Positions 57,745 to 64,000 of a DNA stretch of 64,000 nucleotides are shown here, piece by piece. How positions within the stretch are numbered: the stretch's first letter is position 1; every line of letters starts with the position of its first letter. The notes below the pieces were generated by a model. It had not been told where the DNA came from, searched no databases, and saw only the letters and a list, made by a program, of their open reading frames with translations. Origin of the DNA: Rhizobium sp. BT03 (lineage in GTDB: Bacteria > Pseudomonadota > Alphaproteobacteria > Rhizobiales > Rhizobiaceae); NCBI RefSeq assembly GCF_030053155.1, contig NZ_CP125640.1:3428001-3492000 (forward strand), in the 5' to 3' direction. The position numbers and the translations under genes were made by a program.

Positions 57745-58304
57745 CGCATCAGGGTTTCTTCGCTCCAGCCGAGCCCGGCAAGTTCGCGCCCGCGAAACCG
57801 CGCATCGTCGGCGACGATGAATTCGTCGAGCTGCGGTGGAGCGACGCTGGTGCCGGCGAGCATCGCATGCACCTGGCCGCGATGATGGGTCTGGTGCTGG
57901 AAGAGGTGGGCGAGCACGTCGTCCATTCGCTCCTCCTGGATGCGGTCGCCGCGATGGAGGCGGACGGTCGATGCCAGCTTTTCCGGCGTCAGGGCCTCGC
58001 AAAGTGCGACCAGGCGCTGATCGACCTTCGCCTGCGCTTGCGCCAGCGATGTGATGTCGTCGAAGGGTTCTTCTATCTCGAAGGCCTGGTAGCCGAGCGT
58101 GCCGCCTTCCAGTCCGTCGACGTAGAACCAGTCGACCGTGATGATGTGGTTCAAGGTTTCCTTGATCGAGGGGAAGAAGCTCGTGCGCGGCGCTTCGAAT
58201 TCGCCCGGCCTCAATGCCGCGCAGGCCTGAAGCAGACGGTGGTTGGCAAGAGCGTTGTTATAGGCGAGCTTGCGGAATGACCTGATGGGATCGAAGGTCG
58301 GCAT
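57741..58304 (-). CDS. DinB-family protein
   Basis: A 187-aa four-helix protein: NHRLLQACAALRPGEFEAPR, then TLNHIITVDWFYVDG and LFQHQTHHRGQVHAML, where the three histidines match the DinB metal site. The family includes thiol S-transferases and damage-inducible proteins; its role here is unknown. It converges on atvA; their two stop codons share the palindrome TTAA. Confidence 0.9.
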   Translation of the reverse strand: MPTFDPIRSFRKLAYNNALANHRLLQACAALRPGEFEAPRTSFFPSIKETLNHIITVDWFYVDGLEGGTLGYQAFEIEEPFDDITSLAQAQAKVDQRLVALCEALTPEKLASTVRLHRGDRIQEERMDDVLAHLFQHQTHHRGQVHAMLAGTSVAPPQLDEFIVADDARFRGRELAGLGWSEETLMR

Positions 58305-58341
58305 CGGCGCATCTCCTGTTCACACAGCTGGAATGTTTGCG

Positions 58342-58854
58342 TCAGTCCTCGTCATCGAGATTGCCGTCGCGCCAGACGAGATGACGGGGCGCTGCGGGCA
58401 GGTTCTCGATTTCATCAGCGATGAAATAGGGCGGGATGTCGAGCGCGGTCAGGGCCTGGCGCGTCGCAAGCACCCATTTGAATTCGAGATGGTTGTCACC
58501 GTCTTCGACGCGATGGATGATTTCGTGCGGCTGAAAGGGGAATTCCGGCGGGATTTCCATCAGATAATAGAAGCCGAGCTCATGCCAGTCGCGCTCTTCG
58601 TAGCGGAAAAAGTTCTCGACGATCCAGAGCAGGCGGGAGACGGTGACTTCGACACCGAGTTCTTCCACCATTTCCCGTTTCAGCGTTTCCTCCGACGTCT
58701 CGCCGATTTCCGCCCTGCCGCCGGGAAAAGTCCAGAAGGGTTCATGCACGGCGCGATGGACGAGCACATGGCCATCGCGAAAGCCGAGGCCGGCGATGCG
58801 ATAGTTGAAACGCTCAGCCCCCGCGGTCAGGCGGATGAGGGTACGCTTACTCAT
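58342..58854 (-). CDS. NUDIX hydrolase
   Basis: A 170-aa pyrophosphohydrolase with the full Nudix box, GGRAEIGETSEETLKREMVE and then ELGV (G-x5-E-x7-RE-x2-EE-x-G-V pattern). Preceded by VLVHRAVHEPFWTFPGG. The substrate is unknown. It is 6 bp upstream in coordinates of the metallophosphoesterase stop, so both may be in one transcript. Confidence 0.9.
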   Translation of the reverse strand: MSKRTLIRLTAGAERFNYRIAGLGFRDGHVLVHRAVHEPFWTFPGGRAEIGETSEETLKREMVEELGVEVTVSRLLWIVENFFRYEERDWHELGFYYLMEIPPEFPFQPHEIIHRVEDGDNHLEFKWVLATRQALTALDIPPYFIADEIENLPAAPRHLVWRDGNLDDED

Positions 58855-58860
58855 GTCATT

Positions 58861-59763
58861 CTATCCGAGATCGATCACGACGATTTCCGGCGGCACGCCG
58901 AAGCGCACCGGCGCGATGGAACAGCCGAGGCCGCCGGAGACGATGATATTGCGCCCCTCTTCGACGATATGGCCATAGGCATAGCGATTTCCGTAGCGCG
59001 AAGGGACGATCGGCGAACGGCCGAGCAAACGGATCTGTCCGCCATGCGTGTGGCCCGACAGCGTCAGCGAGACCCGCTCGGGCACGCGCGGAAAGATATC
59101 GGGCTCATGGGCGAGCAGGATCACGGGCGCATCGTCGGTTACCTCAGCCAGCGTGCCCTCGAGGTCGTCGAGGCCGAGCATGCGCGTGCGCCCCCATTTC
59201 CTGCCGGGCAGCAGCGCCAGCTGGTCTTCGAGGCCCGCGAGCCAGAAGCCGCGGCCATCCTTTTCGAGCCGGACGGCGCGGTTGCCGTAGACCGGAATGC
59301 CGACATCGGCAAGCGCCCGGTGCCCAAATGTTTCCATCCCGCCGTTCTTCTGGGCGGTTCTGTCTTCCCACCAATCGTGGTTGCCCATGATCGCATGGAC
59401 GCCGAGAGGGGCCTGCAGGGTGGCGAGCGCCTTCGACCATTGGCTCGAATGCACATATTGAGTCACCATGTTCATGCCGGCGGCATAATCGCCGAGCAGG
59501 ACGGTGATATCGCCTTCGAGTTCGTTGGCCCTGTGGCAGATCGCGGCAATGCGGCCTGCCGACATCCAGGGTTCGCAGGCATGGATATCGGCGAGCGCGA
59601 CGATGCGGAGCTTGAGCCCTGGCGTCCATCCCGGCGGCGTCAGCCGGTAGCGGGCGATGCCGAGCCGTGCCAGCGGTTCATAGGCGAAAGCGTAACCACC
59701 CAGCGACATGACGCCTGCGATACCGCCGCCAAGAACCTTGAAAAATCCGCGGCGGGTGATCAC
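58861..59763 (-). CDS. Metallophosphoesterase with Tat signal
   Basis: A 300-aa calcineurin-like phosphoesterase. It starts MITRRGFFKVLGGGIAG, a twin-arginine signal. Metal motifs in order: DIHACEPW, GDYAAG, GNHDWWED, LLAHEPD and SGHTHGGQ. It should be exported folded to the periplasm, where it would cleave a phosphoester or phosphodiester; the related YkuE type is Tat exported too. Stop and the ruvB stop are adjacent on the same strand (ruvB ends at 59764). Confidence 0.9.
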   Translation of the reverse strand: MITRRGFFKVLGGGIAGVMSLGGYAFAYEPLARLGIARYRLTPPGWTPGLKLRIVALADIHACEPWMSAGRIAAICHRANELEGDITVLLGDYAAGMNMVTQYVHSSQWSKALATLQAPLGVHAIMGNHDWWEDRTAQKNGGMETFGHRALADVGIPVYGNRAVRLEKDGRGFWLAGLEDQLALLPGRKWGRTRMLGLDDLEGTLAEVTDDAPVILLAHEPDIFPRVPERVSLTLSGHTHGGQIRLLGRSPIVPSRYGNRYAYGHIVEEGRNIIVSGGLGCSIAPVRFGVPPEIVVIDLG

Positions 59764-60804
59764 TCAGTCGTCCTCCTGGAACAGCCGGAACTGCGCAGTC
59801 TCCATTTCCTTGGGCGGTTGCATTCCGAGATGTTTCCACGCGATTGCGGTCAGAACACGGCCGCGCGGCGTGCGCTGAATGAAACCCTGCTGGATCATGT
59901 AGGGCTCGATGATGTCTTCGATCGCGTCGCGCGGCTCGGAAAGGCCGGCTGCGATGGTTTCGATGCCGACCGGGCCGCCGCCGAAATTGACGGCGATCAT
60001 GTTGAGGTAACGTTTGTCGAGCTGGTCGAAGCCGACATTGTCGACGAGCAAGCGGGTCAGCGCCTCGTCGGCGATCTCGCGGGTGACGGCCTCGGCCCTC
60101 GCCACCTCAGCGAAGTCGCGCACGCGCCGCAGCAGCCGGCCGGCGATGCGCGGGGTGCCGCGGGCGCGTCTGGCGATCTCGCGGGCGCCCTCTTCGGTCA
60201 TCGGCAGGTTCATCAGCCGAGCGCCGCGGCGCACGATCAGCTCCAGCTCCTCGACGGTATAGAAGCTCAGGCGCACCGGGATGCCGAAGCGGTCGCGCAG
60301 CGGCGTCGTCAGCAGGCCGAGGCGGGTGGTGGCCGCCACCAGCGTGAATTTCGACAGATCGATTTTCACCGAGCGCGCGGCTGGGCCTTCGCCGATGATC
60401 AGGTCGAGCTGGAAGTCCTCCATGGCCGGATAAAGGATTTCCTCGACGGCCGGGTTGAGGCGATGGATTTCGTCGATGAAGAGCACGTCGCGCTCTTCGA
60501 GATTGGTGAGCAGGGCGGCGAGATCGCCGGCCTTGGCGATGACAGGACCGGATGTCGAGCGGAAGTTGACGCCAAGCTCCTTCGCCATGATCTGCGCCAG
60601 CGTCGTCTTGCCGAGACCGGGCGGGCCGACGAAGAGCACATGGTCCAGCGCCTCGCCGCGGTTCTTCGCCGCCTCGATGAAGACTTTCAGATTGGCGCGC
60701 GCTTCCGCCTGACCGGTGAATTCGTCCAGCGATTGCGGGCGCAGGGTGATGTCGAGATCTTCGCCCCGCTTTTCCGGCGATATCAGGCGGGCGGGTTCGC
60801 TCAT
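59764..60804 (-). CDS. ruvB: Holliday junction branch migration helicase RuvB
   Basis: A 346-aa AAA+ motor. [11 protein letters not shown] near the N-terminus, [11 protein letters not shown] (Walker A, near 60), DEIHRLN (Walker B), [18 protein letters not shown] (sensor I and Arg finger) and [17 protein letters not shown] with the C-terminal winged helix. RuvAB drives migration of recombination junctions. Confidence 0.97.
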   Translation of the reverse strand: MSEPARLISPEKRGEDLDITLRPQSLDEFTGQAEARANLKVFIEAAKNRGEALDHVLFVGPPGLGKTTLAQIMAKELGVNFRSTSGPVIAKAGDLAALLTNLEERDVLFIDEIHRLNPAVEEILYPAMEDFQLDLIIGEGPAARSVKIDLSKFTLVAATTRLGLLTTPLRDRFGIPVRLSFYTVEELELIVRRGARLMNLPMTEEGAREIARRARGTPRIAGRLLRRVRDFAEVARAEAVTREIADEALTRLLVDNVGFDQLDKRYLNMIAVNFGGGPVGIETIAAGLSEPRDAIEDIIEPYMIQQGFIQRTPRGRVLTAIAWKHLGMQPPKEMETAQFRLFQEDD

Positions 60805-60886
60805 GCTCTCATTCCGTTTTGAAACCTGTCACAGCAATACACCAAAAATCGGCTGCCTCGACATCCAATCATCGGTTTTCCCGGCT

Positions 60887-61501
60887 TCACCGCGCTAGTT
60901 CTTTCAAGCCCAACCTGATCAGTTTGGCGCTGTCTGCGCCATCGCCGGCCGTCTTCATCGCCGCGGCGACGGCATTCGCCGCCTGATCTCTGCTGTAGCC
61001 GAGATTGGTTAGCGCGGAAACCGCGTCGGCCACGGGTGCGGCGGCGACGCCTTCGCCGAGTTCCTGCTTGAGGCCGATATTGATCGCTTCCCCGGCAAAG
61101 GCCGGCGCCCGGTTCTTGAGTTCGGTGACGAGACGCATGGCCACTTTCGGGCCGACGCCCGGCGCGCGGGAGACGGCGGCGCGGTCCTGCAGGGCGATCG
61201 CATTGGCGAGTTCGCCCGGCGTGAGCGTCGAGAGCACGGCGAGCGCCACCTTGGCGCCGACGCCCTGGACGCTCTGGAGCAGATTGAACCATTCCCGCTC
61301 CAAGGCGGTCATGAAGCCGAACAGCTTCAACTGGTCCTCGCGCACATAGGTTTCGATGAACAGCACGCAAGCCTCACCGGCCGAGCCAAGCTTGGACAGG
61401 GTGCGGGCCGAGCAATGGGCAACGTAGCAAACGCCGTGCACATCGACGAGCACATAGTCTTCGCCGATCTCGTCTATGGTGCCTTTCAGCTTGCCGATCA
61501 T
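60887..61501 (-). CDS. ruvA: Holliday junction-binding protein RuvA
   Basis: A 204-aa tetramer subunit. [20 protein letters not shown] is the OB domain, then the HhH region with [17 protein letters not shown] and [17 protein letters not shown], and the flexible linker and RuvB-binding domain with [16 protein letters not shown]. Start at 61501 gives the family N-terminus MIGKLKG. The vapBC pair separates it from ruvC. Confidence 0.96.
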   Translation of the reverse strand: MIGKLKGTIDEIGEDYVLVDVHGVCYVAHCSARTLSKLGSAGEACVLFIETYVREDQLKLFGFMTALEREWFNLLQSVQGVGAKVALAVLSTLTPGELANAIALQDRAAVSRAPGVGPKVAMRLVTELKNRAPAFAGEAINIGLKQELGEGVAAAPVADAVSALTNLGYSRDQAANAVAAAMKTAGDGADSAKLIRLGLKELAR

Positions 61502-61514
61502 GGGGCGCGGTCTC

Positions 61515-61928
61515 TCAAGGGTGGGTTTCGGGCGTGATAAGTTCAACTGAGGGAAAATAAGATCGGTATCCGCTGGGGTCGCGGGTCAAAATCTTGTAGC
61601 CCCTTATCGCCGCATGGGCGCCGATGAAGAAGTTAGGCAATATCTGTTCGCGTCCGCCGCCGGCGTGACGGTAAAGCCGGAAGACTTGAGCCGCGGCGAA
61701 GGCAGCCGGCCAAGGCAGGTTCTCGCGGCGAAATTCATCCTGCGGAAGCAGTTGGTCGACTTCATCCATATCGTCGTAGCGAACGGAAAACTCGGAATAG
61801 ATGATCGGATTTATGAGGACTGGTCCATCTTTGAAGACGTCGAGCATTTTCCGACGCGACCAACCGTGCCAGTCCGAACCAGCCACAGCCAGGTCGACGA
61901 GTATGTTTGTATCGACAAGCGTCGCCAT
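61515..61928 (-). CDS. vapC: PIN-domain toxin VapC
   Basis: A 137-aa PIN ribonuclease: [10 protein letters not shown] (first acidic site, Asp6), [10 protein letters not shown] (Glu), and a C-terminal half with [19 protein letters not shown] supplying the last acidic residues. It should cut RNA when VapB is lost. Its start overlaps the VapB stop (TGATG). The pair sits between ruvA and ruvC, which usually adjoin. Confidence 0.88.
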   Translation of the reverse strand: MATLVDTNILVDLAVAGSDWHGWSRRKMLDVFKDGPVLINPIIYSEFSVRYDDMDEVDQLLPQDEFRRENLPWPAAFAAAQVFRLYRHAGGGREQILPNFFIGAHAAIRGYKILTRDPSGYRSYFPSVELITPETHP

Positions 61929-62179
61929 CAGCGATCACGGGTCATCGACATGAGGTCTTCGGCATCAATCGCCTGATCGCCGGTGCCTTCGAGCCGACGG
62001 ATCGTCTGCAGGAAACGGTCCAGCCGGCCCCGATCCTCGATCTCCTGCTTGCCGTTCTTCGGCGAGAGAACGAGCTTGCCGTTCTCGATCGAGAAGATGA
62101 CCTCGCTGTTGGCCTCGATGCCCGCAAGCTCTCTAAGATCGCGAGGAATGGTGACCTGGCCTTTGGACGTGACGCGCAT
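61928..62179 (-). CDS. vapB: AbrB-type antitoxin VapB
   Basis: An 83-aa antitoxin with an N-terminal swapped-hairpin AbrB domain: MRVTSKGQVTIPRDLREL then AGIEANSEVIFSIENGKL. The C-terminal half would wrap the PIN toxin. It likely represses the operon through an inverted repeat just upstream. GGAG lies 11 nt before the ATG. Followed by vapC with 1 bp overlap. Confidence 0.88.
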   Translation of the reverse strand: MRVTSKGQVTIPRDLRELAGIEANSEVIFSIENGKLVLSPKNGKQEIEDRGRLDRFLQTIRRLEGTGDQAIDAEDLMSMTRDR

Positions 62180-62196
62180 CTTGCTGCTCCTTCGAA

Positions 62197-62213
62197 GTAA
62201 GAATTATCCTTAC
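62197..62213 (-). promoter_or_regulatory. Candidate VapB operator
   Basis: GTAAG (62197-62201) and CTTAC (62209-62213) form an imperfect palindrome (7 of 8 positions pair) in an AT-rich patch 18-34 bp before vapB. It suits self-repression and gives the pair its own promoter within the ruv operon. Confidence 0.5.
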
Positions 62214-62236
62214 TGTTGGAACAAGTCAAGAACAGA

Positions 62237-62746
62237 TTAGCCGGCCAGCGCTTCCCGCATCCGGTTGCTGCCGCGATTGTGGGCATGGCAAATGGCGATC
62301 GCCAGGGCGTCGGCAGCGTCATCGCCTTTGAATTCGACCTTCGGCATCAGGATCTTCAACATCATGTGGATCTGGTGCTTTTCGCCGTGGCCGACGCCGA
62401 TGACAGCCTTCTTCACGGCGTTCGGAGCATATTCGGAGACCCGCAGACCGGCGCGCGCCGGCACTAGCATGGCGATGCCGCGGGCCTGGCCAAGCTTCAG
62501 GGTCGCCACCGCATCCTTGTTGACAAAGGTCTGTTCGACGGCGGCTTCATCCGGCTTGTAAGTGTGGACGACCTCCGCCAGGCCGTCATGCAGCTGGCAG
62601 AGGCGAGAGGCAAGGTCCATGTCACCGTCGGAGGTCACGGTTCCGGAGGCGACAAAGCGCAGGGAATTGCCAAGTGTGTCGATGATTCCCCAGCCGGTGC
62701 GGCGAAGGCCGGGATCGATGCCGACGATGCGAATCGTATTTTGCAT
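62237..62746 (-). CDS. ruvC: Crossover junction endodeoxyribonuclease RuvC
   Basis: A 169-aa resolvase of the RNase H fold: [17 protein letters not shown] (Asp7-type metal site), [22 protein letters not shown], and [12 protein letters not shown] with [14 protein letters not shown] (last acidic pair). It cuts Holliday junctions after RuvAB migration. First gene of the minus-strand ruv locus, upstream of vapBC. Confidence 0.96.
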   Translation of the reverse strand: MQNTIRIVGIDPGLRRTGWGIIDTLGNSLRFVASGTVTSDGDMDLASRLCQLHDGLAEVVHTYKPDEAAVEQTFVNKDAVATLKLGQARGIAMLVPARAGLRVSEYAPNAVKKAVIGVGHGEKHQIHMMLKILMPKVEFKGDDAADALAIAICHAHNRGSNRMREALAG

Positions 62747-62988
62747 GCTTCAACCTATAGCGACTGCGAAATAACTGCCACCGATATGTGAACGAAACAA
62801 AAACATTCTCGGTTTTAAGCCGGTCCATTTACCGCGAATTAAAACAGATGCTTGAATTCTAGTGTCCAATACGAAGGGGGTCTCGTGTCGCAAGGAGATA
62901 GGCCCCCGATGTCTGTTTAAAAGATCGGTCGATCAGGCATGCGCTGCGTGCCAACGCCGGCAGGCGTGTTCAGAGGGGTTCGTCGTAC

Positions 62989-64000
62989 ATGGCACAGAGA
63001 TTTCAATCCCTGTCCTTTAAGGTCATCGTCACATTCATTCTGCTGACGGTGCTGTCGATTGCAGTGATCGACGTGCTTGCCTATTTCGCCAGCAGCCGGA
63101 TCTCCGACGAGCAGGCGCTGAAAGCCAAGGAGAGCGTGCTAATCTTTCGCGGCGACATGCTTCAGGATCAGCTGACGCAGCTTGAAAACCAGGCAACCTC
63201 GATTGCGCGCATCGAAGCGCTGCAGATGTCGATCACCAGCCTGAAAAGCGGTTGGAAGACGATCGAGAAGACCTCCGGCGATGCCCGTGCCGAGTTGAAG
63301 AAGATTTTCATCTCCGGCAATCCCAACCCGGCGGATCAGCGCGAGAAACTGATGAAGCCGGAAGGGCCGAGCGGCTTTTATTATTCGAACCACGAGAAGA
63401 CGCAGGGCGAAGTCGCCCGCGACCTCGCAGATACCGCCTTCAGCGATCTGCTGATCGCCGATCTTGACGGCACCGTCCTCTATTCCTACAAGAAGCAAGA
63501 CGACTTCGCCGAGAATCTGAAGACGGACGCGTGGAAGCCAACCGGCGCCGGTATCGCTTTCGCCAAGGCAATCGAGAATACTGCCAAAGCGACCGATGAC
63601 GCCGCACCGACAGGTTTTTCCGGCCTTCGCGTCGATGCCGCCAGCGGCAACTCGGCGATCTTCTATGCCGTGCCGATCGTCAAGCTCGGGGCGGCCAAGG
63701 GCATCATCCTGTTCAAGGTGCGCGACGACATCGTCACCGGCATCCTTGCCAAAGGCATCGTCCAGGGCAGCACGGCGCGGGCGGCGATCGTCTCCGCCGA
63801 TGGTTCCGCGATCGGTCTCGACGCGAGCGGCAAGCTTGCGACGCTCGATGCCGCTCCCTTCGGCTTCATCAAGGACGCGCTTGCCAGTTCGGCGATGACG
63901 GTTGCCGATTTCAGCCGAGCGGATGGGGCGGCCCGCGCCTATGTCCGCGGAATTGACTATCGCGGCGACCGTTTCCTTGTCGTTGAGAGCGTGCTGCTCA
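62989..64000 (+). CDS. Methyl-accepting chemotaxis protein, N-terminal part (runs off the window)
   Basis: An open frame from ATG 62989 stays open to the end of the window (337 codons). It starts MAQRFQSLSFKVIVTFILLT with a clear first TM helix (about 11-33), then a periplasmic sensor of about 260 residues with FSDLLIADLDGTVLYSYKK and IFYAVPIVKLGAAKGIILFK, the pattern of double-Cache-type domains. The signalling part lies outside. GGGG is a weak ribosome site upstream. Function as a receptor is inferred from this layout only. Confidence 0.7.
   Translation, partial: MAQRFQSLSFKVIVTFILLTVLSIAVIDVLAYFASSRISDEQALKAKESVLIFRGDMLQDQLTQLENQATSIARIEALQMSITSLKSGWKTIEKTSGDARAELKKIFISGNPNPADQREKLMKPEGPSGFYYSNHEKTQGEVARDLADTAFSDLLIADLDGTVLYSYKKQDDFAENLKTDAWKPTGAGIAFAKAIENTAKATDDAAPTGFSGLRVDAASGNSAIFYAVPIVKLGAAKGIILFKVRDDIVTGILAKGIVQGSTARAAIVSADGSAIGLDASGKLATLDAAPFGFIKDALASSAMTVADFSRADGAARAYVRGIDYRGDRFLVVESVLL

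Noticed and set aside
58270..60822. 850-codon plus-strand frame opposite nudix, phosphoesterase and ruvB
   Set aside because: It spans three well-supported genes on the other strand and shows no domain.

Overview
The window is a GC-rich, densely packed piece of an alphaproteobacterial chromosome, most likely Rhizobium of the leguminosarum/etli group. The evidence is alphaproteobacterial zinc-free L36 and L31, an RcdA (DUF1465) gene, a lpiA-atvA acid-tolerance pair, a zapA-6S RNA arrangement beside tkt-gap-pgk-fba, and several RIME-like palindromic intergenic repeats. I see no phage, transposase, CRISPR array or tRNA.

Layout. 1-10.8 kb holds metabolic and housekeeping genes: the tail of a probable phytanoyl-CoA dioxygenase, a threonine/serine dehydratase, gamma-glutamyltransferase, an alpha/beta hydrolase, a TPR protein, rpmJ, purEK, two divergent DUF465 genes, an ArsR regulator, a TauE/SafE permease, a ThiE-like protein and a Sel1 protein. 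10.8-24.6 kb is a chemosensory cluster. A soluble MCP-like protein without the canonical hairpin tip is divergent from STAS-cheY-cheA-cheW-mcp-mcp-mcp-cheW-cheR-cheB. Two of the receptors form a tandem duplication and differ by exactly two 39-residue HAMP-type units. 24.8-29.5 kb has an inositol monophosphatase, a MotA/ExbB plus OmpA/MotB-like pair, and an ECF sigma factor with its DGPF/YciI partner.

29.7-37.6 kb has a DUF1508 protein, an orphan TctC-type binding protein, an ABC exporter, rpmE, rcdA, DUF1192, an MFS transporter, a 54-aa membrane peptide and a PhzF protein. 38-47.8 kb is the central carbon block on the minus strand (fba, pgk, a K+/H+ antiporter, gap, tkt), followed by a DUF4164 gene, zapA and a probable 6S RNA on the plus strand. 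48-57.7 kb has a sugar-nucleotide-type epimerase, an ArsR/SRPBCC divergent pair, gnd, a YbiO-like MscS channel and lpiA-atvA. 57.7-64 kb has DinB, NUDIX, a Tat-exported metallophosphoesterase, ruvB-ruvA-[vapC-vapB]-ruvC with a toxin-antitoxin pair inside the ruv locus, and the start of another chemoreceptor that runs off the window.

Most genes work in core processes: purine synthesis, glycolysis and pentose phosphate, recombination repair, cell division and envelope lipid modification. The parts most worth a second look are the chemosensory cluster with its pseudo-receptor and poly-HAMP duplication, the MotA/OmpA-like pair, the VapBC module inside ruvCAB, and intergenic repeats whose first bases are the stop codon of the gene before them.
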